Shown: piece after piece, positions 24,993-34,371 of the stretch
Layout: each line of letters opens with the position of its first letter
How positions within the stretch are numbered: the stretch's first letter is position 1
From: JAEUMG01 sp046349315
GTDB lineage: Bacteria > Pseudomonadota > Alphaproteobacteria > Rhizobiales > Aestuariivirgaceae
Length of the DNA: 64,000 nucleotides
Direction of reading: 5' to 3'
Assembly: GCA_046349315.1 (NCBI GenBank)
Contig: JAXMCQ010000017.1
Span: forward strand, 1-64,000
Notes under the pieces: model-generated
Told to the model about the DNA's origin: nothing
The model's input: only the letters and a program-made list of their open reading frames with translations
The model's database searches: none
Program-made: the position numbers and the translations under genes

Positions 24993-25565
24993 ATGGCGGA
25001 GACGATCGAGACCATCGTCACCTATCTTGAGATGCGGAATAACCCGCATCGCCATGTGCCGCCACCCGCCAGCCTGAAATTGCTCTTGATGCGCGCGGAA
25101 TCGCCGCCCGTTCATTTCTACCGCTATCTCTATGACACGGTCGGCGATGGCCTGATGTGGATAGACCGCAAGGTGATGTCGGACGCCGATCTCGCCTCGA
25201 ACATTTCCGACGAACTCGTCGAGGTCTACGTGCTCTATGTCGCCGGCGTCCCCGCCGGCTACTTCGAAGTGGATGCCCGCGGAAAGCCGAAGGAGGTCGA
25301 ACTGAAATATTTCGGCCTGATCCGCGATTTTCATGGATTGGGCCTCGGCAAGTATCTCCTCGCCGAAGCGATCACCGCATGCTGGGCACATGCGCCGGAG
25401 CGCGTGATCGTCGATACCTGTACCTTCGACGGACCTCTCGCCTTACCGCTTTATCAGAAAATGGGCTTCACCCCCTATGATCGCCGGCCCAAGCTCTACA
25501 CGCTGCCCGAAGGCAGGTCGGTGAGCGAGTTTCTCGATCCGAGATACACCGCAAACACGACCTAG
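24993..25565 (+). CDS. GNAT-family N-acetyltransferase
   Basis: This 190-residue protein has the acetyl-CoA core KYFGLIRDFHGLGLGKYLLAEAI (motif A) and motif B (LALPLYQKMGF). The N-terminal half includes long loops around PPASLKLLLMRAESPPVHFYR, typical of a group of rhizobial GNATs of unknown substrate. It begins one base after the sseA stop and is the last gene of the cysK operon. A transporter operon converges on it 20 bases downstream. Confidence 0.9.
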   Translation: MAETIETIVTYLEMRNNPHRHVPPPASLKLLLMRAESPPVHFYRYLYDTVGDGLMWIDRKVMSDADLASNISDELVEVYVLYVAGVPAGYFEVDARGKPKEVELKYFGLIRDFHGLGLGKYLLAEAITACWAHAPERVIVDTCTFDGPLALPLYQKMGFTPYDRRPKLYTLPEGRSVSEFLDPRYTANTT

Positions 25566-25584
25566 TTGTCAGAGACTGCTCGGT

Positions 25585-26352
25585 TCAATGCAAAATCTGG
25601 CTCAGGAACAGCTTGGTCCGCTCGCTCTTCGGGTTGGTAAAGAACTCGACCGGCGAGTTCTGCTCGATGATCTGCCCTTGATCCATGAAGATCACCCGGT
25701 TGGCGACTTGGCGCGCAAAGCCCATTTCATGGGTGACGCACACCATGGTCATGCCCGACTGCGCGAGATCGACCATCACATCGAGCACTTCCTTGATCAT
25801 TTCGGGATCGAGCGCCGATGTCGGTTCGTCAAACAGCATAATGCGCGGATTCATGCACAACGCCCTTGCAATTGCCACGCGTTGCTGCTGGCCGCCTGAA
25901 AGCTGACCCGGATATTTCTTCGCCTGTTCGGGAATCTTGACGCGCTTGAGATAGGTCATCGCCACCTCCTCGGCCTGCGCCTTCGGCATCTTGCGGACCC
26001 AAGTCGGCGCGAGTGTCAGGTTTTCGAGAACGGTGAGATGCGGAAAGAGATTGAAGTGTTGAAAAACCATGCCGACTTCGCGGCGCACCTCGTCCACGCG
26101 CTTTACATCATTGGTGAGTTCGATACCATCAACGATGATCTGGCCCGCCTGATGCTCTTCGAGGCGATTGATGCAGCGGATCAGTGTCGACTTGCCCGAC
26201 CCCGACGGCCCGCACACAACGATGCGCTCACCCTTGTAGACGGAGAGGTTGATGTCGCGCAGCACATGGAACTCGCCATACCATTTGTTCATGCCGACAA
26301 TCTGCACCGCGACTTCATCGCCGACTTCGAGTTTTCTGGCGGCCTCACTCAT
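25585..26352 (-). CDS. aapP: General L-amino-acid ABC transporter ATP-binding protein
   Basis: This 255-residue ATPase has Walker A GPSGSGKS (about 48-55), the Q-loop, the signature LSGGQQQ, Walker B IMLFDEP, the D-loop SALDPEM and the switch His in VTHEMG. These motifs and the alpha-type C-terminus match the polar-amino-acid uptake family. It energises uptake of a broad range of L-amino acids at the inner membrane. It is the last gene of aapJQMP, 11 bases after the aapM stop. Confidence 0.96.
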   Translation of the reverse strand: MSEAARKLEVGDEVAVQIVGMNKWYGEFHVLRDINLSVYKGERIVVCGPSGSGKSTLIRCINRLEEHQAGQIIVDGIELTNDVKRVDEVRREVGMVFQHFNLFPHLTVLENLTLAPTWVRKMPKAQAEEVAMTYLKRVKIPEQAKKYPGQLSGGQQQRVAIARALCMNPRIMLFDEPTSALDPEMIKEVLDVMVDLAQSGMTMVCVTHEMGFARQVANRVIFMDQGQIIEQNSPVEFFTNPKSERTKLFLSQILH

Positions 26353-26363
26353 GAAATCAGTCC

Positions 26364-27866
26364 TTATCGTTTGTGGCCGGTTGCGAGCCGGCGTTCAATG
26401 AAGATGGAATAGCGCGACATGCCGAAGCAGAAAACCCAGAAGATCAGCGCTACTGTGAAATAGCCGGTTGGTGCCGAGGCAGCGGAAGCCCATTTCGCAT
26501 CGCGCAAGCCCGTCTGGACGATGCCCAGAAGATCGAAGATGCCGATGATCGAGACGAGCGTCGTATCCTTGAACAGGCTGATGAAGTTTCCAACGATGTT
26601 CGGGATCGAAATCTTCAAGGCCTGTGGGAGGATGATCTTGGCCATCATCTGCCAATAGGAAAGCCCAAGCGCCTGCGCGCCTTCATACTGACCACGGGGG
26701 ATCGCCTGCAAGCCGGCGCGAACGACTTCCGCCATATACGCCGAAGAGAAGAGCGCAACGCCGACGAGCGCGCGCAGCAGCTTGTCGAAATTGACGCCCG
26801 CCGGCAAGAACAACGGCAGCATGACACTCGACATGAAGAGCACCGTGATCAGCGGCACGCCGCGCCACAGTTCGATGAAGACAACTGAGAACAGCCGAAC
26901 GACCGGCATTTTAGAGCGCCGACCCAAGGCCAGCAGGATACCAATCGGCAGCGATGCGACGATCCCTGTAACTGCAACGACGAGCGTGAGGAGAAGACCG
27001 CCCCATTGCGACGTTTCGACAGGTTCGAGCCCGAAATCGATATCGAGCAGCAACATAGCCGCGAGCAGGCCACCAGCAATCAGCCCCCAGCTCTTGAACG
27101 CAGAACGCCCCGCACCCGAACCATCGGTGAGCGCAGCCTTGATCGAGACGACGCCGCAGAGAAAGGCAAGCACACTCGAGAGAAACGGCAAGGCTTCGAC
27201 GCGGGTGAGGCCGATCGAGATATTGGGCGTGTCGATGAAAAAGCCCGCAAGCCAAACAAGCAGTGCGGCCCCCGCCAGTATGATGCCGAGCCGGTTACGG
27301 GTTAAACCCTCCTCAAGCCCATAGGCCGCAATCGGCACCACAACCGCAGTAAGGAGCAGAAGCGATACCATTCCGATATAAGTTTGGGCGAGGAAGTTCA
27401 CATTGCCGCCGCTCAATAGGATGATGGTGATGAGCGGAAAGGCGATGAGAAGGAACAATGCGTTCCACAATTTCCCGCCGACCGACGGGATGAGCATCGG
27501 GATCAGTGCAGCGCCACCGATCAGGAAGACGAGGTTAGGCCGCCAGCGCTGGTCGATCGGATAGAAGCCATAGATCCACTGCGGGAACTTGTCCCAGACG
27601 AGCGGCCAGCAGGCCCCCACTCCCTCAGCCGTACACGCCTCGCGATCGCTCCCCGTCCACACCGCGTCGAAGAGGCCCCACTTCACAGTGTCCCAAATGA
27701 GGTAGCCAAGGAACGCTCCAAACACGACTGTGAGCAGCGCATTAAACGGCGAAGAAAAGAGATTTCTGAGGAGCCAGCCGCGCACGCCCGCCTCGTTGGA
27801 TGGCGGCGGCAGCTGTGGCGCGTCTGCAGTGCGGACAAAGGCGGCGCGGGCGCTGTCAGCGGCCAT
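26364..27866 (-). CDS. aapM: General L-amino-acid ABC transporter permease
   Basis: This long permease has 500 residues, with a soluble N-terminal segment, a first group of membrane helices and a C-terminal permease core containing the EAA-type loop EVVRAGLQAIPRGQYEGAQALGL. The unusual length and the large N-terminal extension with a cysteine-containing periplasmic loop (EACTAEGVGACWPLVWD) are features of AapM. It pairs with AapQ to form the transport channel. Its ATG lies one base after the aapQ stop. Confidence 0.95.
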   Translation of the reverse strand: MAADSARAAFVRTADAPQLPPPSNEAGVRGWLLRNLFSSPFNALLTVVFGAFLGYLIWDTVKWGLFDAVWTGSDREACTAEGVGACWPLVWDKFPQWIYGFYPIDQRWRPNLVFLIGGAALIPMLIPSVGGKLWNALFLLIAFPLITIILLSGGNVNFLAQTYIGMVSLLLLTAVVVPIAAYGLEEGLTRNRLGIILAGAALLVWLAGFFIDTPNISIGLTRVEALPFLSSVLAFLCGVVSIKAALTDGSGAGRSAFKSWGLIAGGLLAAMLLLDIDFGLEPVETSQWGGLLLTLVVAVTGIVASLPIGILLALGRRSKMPVVRLFSVVFIELWRGVPLITVLFMSSVMLPLFLPAGVNFDKLLRALVGVALFSSAYMAEVVRAGLQAIPRGQYEGAQALGLSYWQMMAKIILPQALKISIPNIVGNFISLFKDTTLVSIIGIFDLLGIVQTGLRDAKWASAASAPTGYFTVALIFWVFCFGMSRYSIFIERRLATGHKR

Positions 27867-27867
27867 G

Positions 27868-29052
27868 CTAACGCTCCACCAATCGCATCCGCGAATTGAA
27901 CCAGTTCATGAAGCCGGATGTGAGCAAGCTGAGGCTCAGATAGACGACCATCCAGATGCCGACGACTTCGATTGCCTGGCCTGTCTGGTTGAGCACCGTG
28001 CCGCCCGCTGCGACAAGATCGGGATATCCAACCGCCACCGCAAGCGACGAATTCTTGGTAAGGCTCAGATAGGTGCTGGCGAGCGGCGGAATGATTACCC
28101 GCATTGCCTGCGGTATAACCACCAGCCGCAGAACCCGGGTGGGCCTCAAGCCCAAGGCCAGCGCTGCCTCGGTCTGACCGTGGCTCACCGACATGATCCC
28201 GGCCCGCACGGCTTCCGCAATATAGGTCCCCGTATAGATCGAGAGCGCCAGGAACAGCGCCATGAATTCGGGGATGACAGTAATCCCGCCGTTGAAATTA
28301 AAGCCCTTAAGGACCGGGAGCTCCCATTGGACGGGAAATCCAGCCAGTGCGAAGCCAATAAGCGGCAGGCCGATGATCAGACCGATCGACGTCCACAGCA
28401 GGGGAAACGTATCGCCCGTCTGCAACTGGCGCGCCTTGGCCCAGCGCGCAACGAACCAGCAAGCAATGACCGCAAGAATGAAGCCTGCCCCGCCAAGCCA
28501 GGCGCCGTCACCGAACAACGGTCGCGGCATCATGAAGCCGCGGTTCGATAGGAAGAAGCTGTCAAACAGCGTCAGCGCCTGCCGCGGCCCGGGCAACGGC
28601 TGCAGCACTGCGCCATAAAAGATGAAGATCCACAGCAGCAGCGGCACATTGCGAAAAATCTCGATATAGAGAGTCGCGACGCGCGCCACGAGCCAGTTTT
28701 TCGACAGGCGCATGACGCCCATGATAAAGCCGATGATGGTCGCTGCGACGATGCTCACCGCCGAAACCAAAACGGTGTTAAGGAAACCGACCAGCAGCGC
28801 CCGCCCATAGGACGAACTGCTGCTGTAAGGGATCAGAGATTGGATGATGTCGAAGCCAGACGATTTCGACAGGAATTCGAAGCCTGACGAGATGTTTCGG
28901 CTACGGAGGTTGGCGAGCGTATTGTGGACGATCTCGTAGGCCAGTATGCCGAATATGACGAGAAGTATGATCTGCACAAGAAGCGCGCGTTTGCCTGGAT
29001 CATTCCATGGCGATACGCGTGGCTTGCCGGCTACATCCGTCGTTGCCGTCAT
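27868..29052 (-). CDS. aapQ: General L-amino-acid ABC transporter permease
   Basis: This 394-residue membrane protein has a long N-terminal helix and periplasmic Ser-rich region (IPYSSSSSYG), a typical AapQ feature, and a C-terminal permease domain with the EAA loop EAVRAGIMSVSHGQTEAALALGL. ATG 29052 is preceded by AAGGGGA. A frame open to 29166 adds 38 random-looking residues. A GC-rich stem-loop lies between it and aapJ. Confidence 0.95.
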   Translation of the reverse strand: MTATTDVAGKPRVSPWNDPGKRALLVQIILLVIFGILAYEIVHNTLANLRSRNISSGFEFLSKSSGFDIIQSLIPYSSSSSYGRALLVGFLNTVLVSAVSIVAATIIGFIMGVMRLSKNWLVARVATLYIEIFRNVPLLLWIFIFYGAVLQPLPGPRQALTLFDSFFLSNRGFMMPRPLFGDGAWLGGAGFILAVIACWFVARWAKARQLQTGDTFPLLWTSIGLIIGLPLIGFALAGFPVQWELPVLKGFNFNGGITVIPEFMALFLALSIYTGTYIAEAVRAGIMSVSHGQTEAALALGLRPTRVLRLVVIPQAMRVIIPPLASTYLSLTKNSSLAVAVGYPDLVAAGGTVLNQTGQAIEVVGIWMVVYLSLSLLTSGFMNWFNSRMRLVER

Positions 29053-29134
29053 TCTTGGCGTCCCCTTCCGGCGTATCGGGCGTCTATTGCGCCCTTTTTC
29101 GCCGGCCCTCGAGTGCGGGTTCCTCCCAATGACC

Positions 29135-29164
29135 GAAGGGCCCGGCGATGGAGCCGAGCCCTTC
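29135..29164 (-). promoter_or_regulatory. Intercistronic stem-loop between aapJ and aapQ
   Basis: GAAGGGCTCGGC on the minus strand (29164-29153) pairs with GCCGGGCCCTTC (29146-29135) across a 6-base loop. All 12 pairs form, one as G-U. No T-tract follows, so it is not a full terminator. Such hairpins protect the upstream binding-protein mRNA and let it be made in excess. Confidence 0.65.
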
Positions 29165-29177
29165 AATCAATTTTCTG

Positions 29178-30212
29178 CTAGCGGATCGGCGGGGCGTATT
29201 GCAGGCCGCCTTTATTCCATAGCGCGTTCTTGCCGCGCGCGATCTTGAGCGGCGTCGACTCGCCGACATTGCGCTCGAAGATCTCGCCATAGTTGCCGAC
29301 ATTCTTGATGATCTGGACAGCCCAGGCTTCATCAAGACCGATGCCGGTGCCGAAGCCGGCGCTCGAACCGTCATCATTGGCAATGCCAAGAATGCGTTTG
29401 ATCTCGGGATTAGCAGATTTCTTCATTTCTTCCACGTTGGCCTGGGTGATGCCGAGTTCCTCGGCGTCGACCAACGCAAAATAGGTCCACTTCACAACAT
29501 TGAACCAGGCATCGTCGCCCTGGCGGACAACCGGACCAAGCGGCTCTTTGGAAATAATCTCCGGCAGAATGATATGATCATCGGGATTGGCGAACTTGAG
29601 ACGCTCGGCATAGAGGCCTGACTGATCGGTCGTGAACACGTCGCAGCGACCCTCGTTATACGCCTTCAGCACCTCGTCGTTGTTTTCGAATGCCACAACC
29701 TGATACTGCATGTTGTTCGACTTGAAATAGTCGGCGAGGTTGAGTTCGGTGGTCGTGCCGGTCTGGGTACAAACGGAGGCACCGTTGAGCCCCAGGGCGC
29801 TGTTCACGCCAAGCGACTTCTTCACCATGAAGCCCTGCCCGTCATAATACATGACGCCCGCGAATTTGAGGCCAAGCGAAGTATCGCGGCTCATCGTCCA
29901 AGTCGTGTTGCGCGACAAGAGATCGATCTCGCCCGACTGTAGCGCCGTGAAGCGCTCTTTCGCGGAGAGCGGTGTAAATTTTACCTTGTTGGGGTCATTG
30001 AATATGGCCGAGGCGACCGCACGACAGAAGTCGACGTCCATGCCCGTCCAGTTGTTCTGGGAATCCGGATTTGAGAATCCGGGAAGTCCCGTGCTGACAC
30101 CGCATTGGATAAAGCCTTTGGCTTTAACGTCGTCCAATGTGCCGGCCATAGCTCCAGTCGCGGTCAGCGCGAGGCCAAGGCCGAAAACACATGAAACTAG
30201 CTTACCCTTCAT
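29178..30212 (-). CDS. aapJ: General L-amino-acid-binding periplasmic protein
   Basis: This 344-residue protein has a 23-residue signal peptide (MKGKLVSCVFGLGLALTATGAMA) and the family 3 solute-binding pattern: LDDVKAKGFIQCGVSTGLPGFS, WTGMDVDFCRAVASAIF, and KKSLGVNSALGLNGASVCTQTGTTTE. Two Cys may form a disulfide. It captures amino acids for AapQMP. It is the first gene of the operon, and a GC-rich stem-loop follows its stop before aapQ. Confidence 0.96.
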   Translation of the reverse strand: MKGKLVSCVFGLGLALTATGAMAGTLDDVKAKGFIQCGVSTGLPGFSNPDSQNNWTGMDVDFCRAVASAIFNDPNKVKFTPLSAKERFTALQSGEIDLLSRNTTWTMSRDTSLGLKFAGVMYYDGQGFMVKKSLGVNSALGLNGASVCTQTGTTTELNLADYFKSNNMQYQVVAFENNDEVLKAYNEGRCDVFTTDQSGLYAERLKFANPDDHIILPEIISKEPLGPVVRQGDDAWFNVVKWTYFALVDAEELGITQANVEEMKKSANPEIKRILGIANDDGSSAGFGTGIGLDEAWAVQIIKNVGNYGEIFERNVGESTPLKIARGKNALWNKGGLQYAPPIR

Positions 30213-30391
30213 AACCGTTCCCTTTTACTGAATATCGGCGTCTGCACCGCAAGCACTCGTCCGGCTTCGGATCAAATTTTCTTTGACCGGCGCACCCACA
30301 GGAGCGGATCGCACGTGGTTTATCGTCTCCCTCAAGATGCCTATCTCTTGTGCATCCCTTACCGTTACAGAAGCCGAGAACGGCGCCTCGG

Positions 30392-31123
30392 TCAAGCCTT
30401 TAGCGCCTCAACCAAAGTCGCAACATTACTAAAGCTGCGCATCGCGGGCTTATCGGGCCTTGCGATCATCACCACGGGAATCTTTCTTTCCCGCGCTGCA
30501 ATGAGCTTTGCGGCCGTCGCCTCGCCGCCTGAATTCTTTGTAACGAGGATTGTGAACCGCTCATTCTCAAAGAGACGGCGGTCCTCCGCGAGCAAATAAG
30601 GCGGCCGCTGCTGCACCAAACGCCAAGAGGCCGGTAGGCCGCGCGCAATCGGCTCGATCACGCGAATGACCCCGGACAAATCGCTCCGTGCAAGGAAAGG
30701 TTCGAGACCGCGTTGTCCAAGCGTGAGAAAAACGCGAGCCGCCCGCGGCACCGCCACCGCTGCCGTCCCGACGTTCGGGACCTCTATCCACTCATCACCG
30801 GCTCCTGGGCGCCATGCTTCGCGCTCTAGCCTGAAACTGGGAAGCGCGAGGCGCTGTCCAGCCGCAGCAATATTGGCGGAGATCTTTGCCGCGAAGGGAT
30901 GCGTTGCATCGATGATCGTATCGAAACCCCGCTCATTCGCATAGGCGACGATGCCGTCGACGCCACCGAAACGCCCGCGATGAACCTCGCCCTTGGGCAG
31001 CGTCGGGGCTTCGGTGACGCCCGCCAGTGCGGTGACCACGACCAATCCTTCAGTGACCAGACGATCCGCCAGCAAACGGGCCTCTGATGTCCCCCCGAAT
31101 ATAAGGAAGCGCTCAGGCCGCAT
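30392..31123 (-). CDS. cobK: Precorrin-6A reductase
   Basis: This 243-residue protein has the CobK/CbiJ pattern: an N-terminal FLIFGGTSEARLLA dinucleotide-binding loop, IIDATHPFAAKISANI in the middle and TKNSGGEATAAKLIAARE near the C-terminus. It reduces precorrin-6A (or its cobalt form) with NADPH during corrin ring synthesis. ATG 31123 overlaps the stop of cbiD by 11 bases, so the two are coupled. No other corrin methyltransferase beyond cobA and cbiD lies in the window; the rest of the pathway must be elsewhere. Confidence 0.93.
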   Translation of the reverse strand: MRPERFLIFGGTSEARLLADRLVTEGLVVVTALAGVTEAPTLPKGEVHRGRFGGVDGIVAYANERGFDTIIDATHPFAAKISANIAAAGQRLALPSFRLEREAWRPGAGDEWIEVPNVGTAAVAVPRAARVFLTLGQRGLEPFLARSDLSGVIRVIEPIARGLPASWRLVQQRPPYLLAEDRRLFENERFTILVTKNSGGEATAAKLIAARERKIPVVMIARPDKPAMRSFSNVATLVEALKA

Positions 31124-32174
31124 GCGCGATGATCTGCCCTTGGCGATCGGCAATCACAACATCGAGGGCGACCGGCGTGCCGCGCAGCACATCGAGACTC
31201 GTGATCCGTGCCGCCTCCGCGACCACACGCCCGATGTCGACCCGCTGCTCGCGGCAAATTTCGAGAACCTGCTGCGCCGTATTGGCCGAGAGCACCGACT
31301 GACTAAGATCGGCCGGAACATACTGGGCAAGCCAGGCAAAATCGACCTGGCTTCGCCCTGAATGTAGATCCATCGCACCTTGTGCAAGCTTCACCATCTT
31401 GCCAAAGCCGCCGGCGATGGTGAGCCGCGGAACCGGATGATCGCGCACATATTTGAGAAGTCCGCCCGCGAAATCACCCATATCGATCATCGCTTCGAGC
31501 GGCAACTTATGAAATGCGCGCACAGCGTCCTCTGAGGTCGAGCCCGTCGCTCCCGCGATATGCGGGAATCCCGCAGCTCGCGCGACATCGACACCGCGAT
31601 GAATGGAAGCAATCCACGCCGAACAGGAAAAAGGATGCACAATGCCCGTCGTGCCCAAGATCGACAGGCCACCGACGATCCCCAGACGAGGGTTCCATGT
31701 CTTCTCGGCGAGCTTCTCGCCGCCCGGGATCGAAATCTCGATCTCGACATCGCCATGCCCGCCCAGTTCTGCAATGACGTTGCGTATCATCTCGCGCGGT
31801 TTGGGGTTAATCGCGGGCTCACCCGGCGGGATCGGCAGGCCGGGTCGCGTCACCATTCCGACCCCCTCGCCGGCCCTGAAGGTGACGCCGTTGCCACCTT
31901 TGCGCACGGTGGCGACAACGAGGCAGCCATGGGTGACATCGGGATCATCGCCCGCATCCTTGACGATGCCTGCCTTGGCCCAGCCTTCGCCCTTGCCCTC
32001 GAGGGCCAGGACAAAGCTTGGCCGCTCGCCCTTGGGCAGCGTGATCTCGACCGGATCTGGAAAATCGCCCGTCAGCAATGCCGCATACGCCGCCTTGGTT
32101 GCCGCGGCGGCGCAAGCGCCGGTGGTCCAGCCGCGCCTCAATGCGCCTTCCGGCTTGTCTCTGGAGGCTGTCAT
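31113..32174 (-). CDS. cbiD: Cobalt-precorrin-5B C1-methyltransferase-type protein
   Basis: This 353-residue protein has the CbiD signature RRGWTTGACAAAATKAAY near the N-terminus, followed by GITLPKGE-like and GIVGGLSILGTTGIV blocks. It methylates C1 of the corrin precursor with release of the two-carbon fragment. ATG 32174 lies 42 bases from, and is transcribed away from, cobA, so the two operons share one short promoter. The frame is open to 32840, which is only the shadow of cobA. CbiD belongs to the anaerobic-type pathway but is also used with aerobic-type genes in some alphaproteobacteria. Confidence 0.93.
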   Translation of the reverse strand: MTASRDKPEGALRRGWTTGACAAAATKAAYAALLTGDFPDPVEITLPKGERPSFVLALEGKGEGWAKAGIVKDAGDDPDVTHGCLVVATVRKGGNGVTFRAGEGVGMVTRPGLPIPPGEPAINPKPREMIRNVIAELGGHGDVEIEISIPGGEKLAEKTWNPRLGIVGGLSILGTTGIVHPFSCSAWIASIHRGVDVARAAGFPHIAGATGSTSEDAVRAFHKLPLEAMIDMGDFAGGLLKYVRDHPVPRLTIAGGFGKMVKLAQGAMDLHSGRSQVDFAWLAQYVPADLSQSVLSANTAQQVLEICREQRVDIGRVVAEAARITSLDVLRGTPVALDVVIADRQGQIIAHAA

Positions 32175-32216
32175 AACCGCTATGTATAAGAGGCCCGCGC
32201 GGGAGAACCAAACGGC

Positions 32217-33083
32217 GTGAAGACCGATCCAAAATCGAAACTGGAGAGCTGGGCTGAGGCCGGCGCCGTGCCCGGTTTCGCGCGCCTCGACGCCGAGGCT
32301 TTCCCGGTTTTCGAGCCGGGCTGGGTCTGGCTGGCGGGCGCCGGTCCTGGCGCACCCGGCCTCATGTCGCTGCTTTGCTACCACGCCATGCAAACCTGTG
32401 ACGTCGTGGTTTATGACGCCCTGGTGAACCCGGACATATTGCGCTGGGTGAAGGTCGGCGCCAAAATCCAATATGCCGGCAAGCGCGGCGGCAAGCCCTC
32501 GCCGCTCCAGCGCGACATTTCCGAACGCCTGATCGAACTCGCCCGCGTCGGTAAGCGCGTCTTGCGCCTCAAGGGCGGGGATCCCTTCATGTTCGGCCGC
32601 GGCGGCGAGGAATGCCAGCATCTCGCCAAGGCAGGCGTCCCTTTCCGCATCGTACCCGGCATCACATCGGGAGTCGGCGGCCTTGCCTATGCCGGCCTTC
32701 CGGCCACGCACCGCGACACCAATCACTCTGTCATCTTCCTCACCGGCCATGATGCCTCGGGCAGGATGCCGGCCAATGTCGACTGGGCGGCGGTCGCCCG
32801 CGCCTCGCCGGTCATCGTCATGTACATGGCGGTGAAGCACCTGAGCGAGATCGCCCGCGCACTGCGCGACGGCGGCCGCCCTACAGACGATCCGCTCACC
32901 ATCGTCTCCAACGCCACCATGCCGGACCAGACGGTCCTCGAAACAACACTCGGTGCGGTCGATGAATTTCTGAGCACGAATATGCCTGCCACACCGGCAA
33001 TCGTCGTCGTCGGGCGCATCAGTGAATGGCGGCCGATCCTCGATTGGTATGATGGCCGGCTAAGGGAGAATCCGATTGGCTAA
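32217..33083 (+). CDS. cobA: Uroporphyrinogen-III C-methyltransferase
   Basis: This 288-residue enzyme has the SUMT pattern: VWLAGAGPGAPGLMS, VVVYDALVNPDIL, LKGGDPFMFGRGGEE, and PGITSGVGGLAYAGLPATHRD. It makes precorrin-2 from uroporphyrinogen III with two SAM. It starts at GTG 32217 and has about 35 residues before the domain. Its 3' end overlaps the TTG start of cobB by eight bases. It leads cobA-cobB-cobQ-cobD, and no B12 riboswitch motif is recognisable in the 42-base leader region. Confidence 0.94.
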   Translation: MKTDPKSKLESWAEAGAVPGFARLDAEAFPVFEPGWVWLAGAGPGAPGLMSLLCYHAMQTCDVVVYDALVNPDILRWVKVGAKIQYAGKRGGKPSPLQRDISERLIELARVGKRVLRLKGGDPFMFGRGGEECQHLAKAGVPFRIVPGITSGVGGLAYAGLPATHRDTNHSVIFLTGHDASGRMPANVDWAAVARASPVIVMYMAVKHLSEIARALRDGGRPTDDPLTIVSNATMPDQTVLETTLGAVDEFLSTNMPATPAIVVVGRISEWRPILDWYDGRLRENPIG

Positions 33084-34371
33084 AGCCATCGTGATTGCCG
33101 CGCCCTCCTCAGGCAGCGGCAAGACCGTGGTGACGCTCGGCATCCTCCGGGCATTGCGCAATCGCGGCCTCAAGGTGGCCTCGGCCAAGGTCGGTCCCGA
33201 CTACATCGATCCGCGCTTTCACGAGGCGGCGACCGGCCGGCCCTGCTTCAACCTTGATCCCTGGGCGATGAGCGACGACACATTGGCGCGCTACCTCCGT
33301 CATCTCTCTGACGACGCCGATATCGTCATCATCGAAGGCGTCATGGGCCTGTTCGATGGCCCCGAATGCGGATCGGGCAGCACCGCCGACCTCGCCGCAA
33401 AATTCGGTCTCCCTTTGGGACTCGTCATCGATTCCAGCTCCATGGGCCAATCCATCGCCGCACTCGTGCGCGGCTTTGCCGAAACCGCTGGCGACGGGCG
33501 GATCTCCGCGCTGATCCTCAACAAGGTCGCGAGCGACAAGCACGAACGCATCTTGCGCAACGCGATCGGCGGCGCCGATCTGGTCCTCGGCGCCGTGAGG
33601 CGCGACACGGCATTGGCGCTGCCGTCCCGCCATCTTGGCCTCGTTCAGGCCGGCGAACGCGACGGGCTTGAAGAGTTCCTTGAGAAGGTAGCAGCACTCG
33701 TCGACCGCGCGGTCGACCTCGATGCTCTGCTCCAGGCGGCTCTCCCGCTCACGGTCTCCACCGATAAATCACGGCCGCTCGCGCCGCTCGGCAAAAAAAT
33801 CGCTGTTGCATCGGATATCGCGTTCGCCTTCGCCTACCCGCATATGCTCCATGACTGGACGCTTGGCGGTGCAGCCATATCGACATTCTCACCATTGGCT
33901 GACGAGCCGCCGCCTGGCAGCGCCGATGCAATCTTTCTCCCTGGTGGCTATCCCGAGCTTCACGCAGCGAGGCTCGCGGCAAACTCCAACTTCATGCAGG
34001 GCCTTCGGCAAGCGGCAGCTGCCGGAAAACTGGTTTACGGCGAGTGCGGTGGCTTCATGGTGCTCGGCGACTACATCGTCGACAAGAATGGCCAGAGACA
34101 TCCATTGGCTGGCCTCCTTCCGCTCGGTACAAGCTTTGCCGATCGAAAGCTGCATCTGGGCTACCGCATTCTTGAACCCTTGAAGGGTGCTCCCTTTCCA
34201 CTTCCCATGCGCGGCCACGAATTCCACTATTCGACGATCGATTGGCAGGGAGAGGCCGATCCGCTCTTTGACGCGAGCGATGCTTCGGAAACGCTTCTCG
34301 GCAATATCGGGCTGCGCCGCGCCAATGTCATGGGCTCCTATGCCCATGTGATCGCGCCAGAAGCCGAATGA
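33076..34371 (+). CDS. cobB: Cobyrinate a,c-diamide synthase
   Basis: This 431-residue protein has an N-terminal P-loop domain (APSSGSGKT, KVGPDYIDP) and a C-terminal class I glutaminase-like domain with the active-site Cys in YGECGGFMVLG. It amidates the a and c side chains of (hydrogeno)cobyrinate with glutamine and ATP. TTG 33076 is preceded by AAGGGAG seven bases upstream and overlaps cobA. Its last codons overlap the ATG of cobQ (ATGA). Confidence 0.94.
   Translation: MAKAIVIAAPSSGSGKTVVTLGILRALRNRGLKVASAKVGPDYIDPRFHEAATGRPCFNLDPWAMSDDTLARYLRHLSDDADIVIIEGVMGLFDGPECGSGSTADLAAKFGLPLGLVIDSSSMGQSIAALVRGFAETAGDGRISALILNKVASDKHERILRNAIGGADLVLGAVRRDTALALPSRHLGLVQAGERDGLEEFLEKVAALVDRAVDLDALLQAALPLTVSTDKSRPLAPLGKKIAVASDIAFAFAYPHMLHDWTLGGAAISTFSPLADEPPPGSADAIFLPGGYPELHAARLAANSNFMQGLRQAAAAGKLVYGECGGFMVLGDYIVDKNGQRHPLAGLLPLGTSFADRKLHLGYRILEPLKGAPFPLPMRGHEFHYSTIDWQGEADPLFDASDASETLLGNIGLRRANVMGSYAHVIAPEAE

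Noticed and set aside
29053..29166. Longer start for aapQ
   Set aside because: The additional 38 residues run through the intercistronic hairpin and look random. ATG 29052 has a good ribosome-binding site.
32175..32216. Cobalamin riboswitch before cobA or cbiD
   Set aside because: The gap is only 42 bases, too short for the aptamer, and no B12 box is visible.
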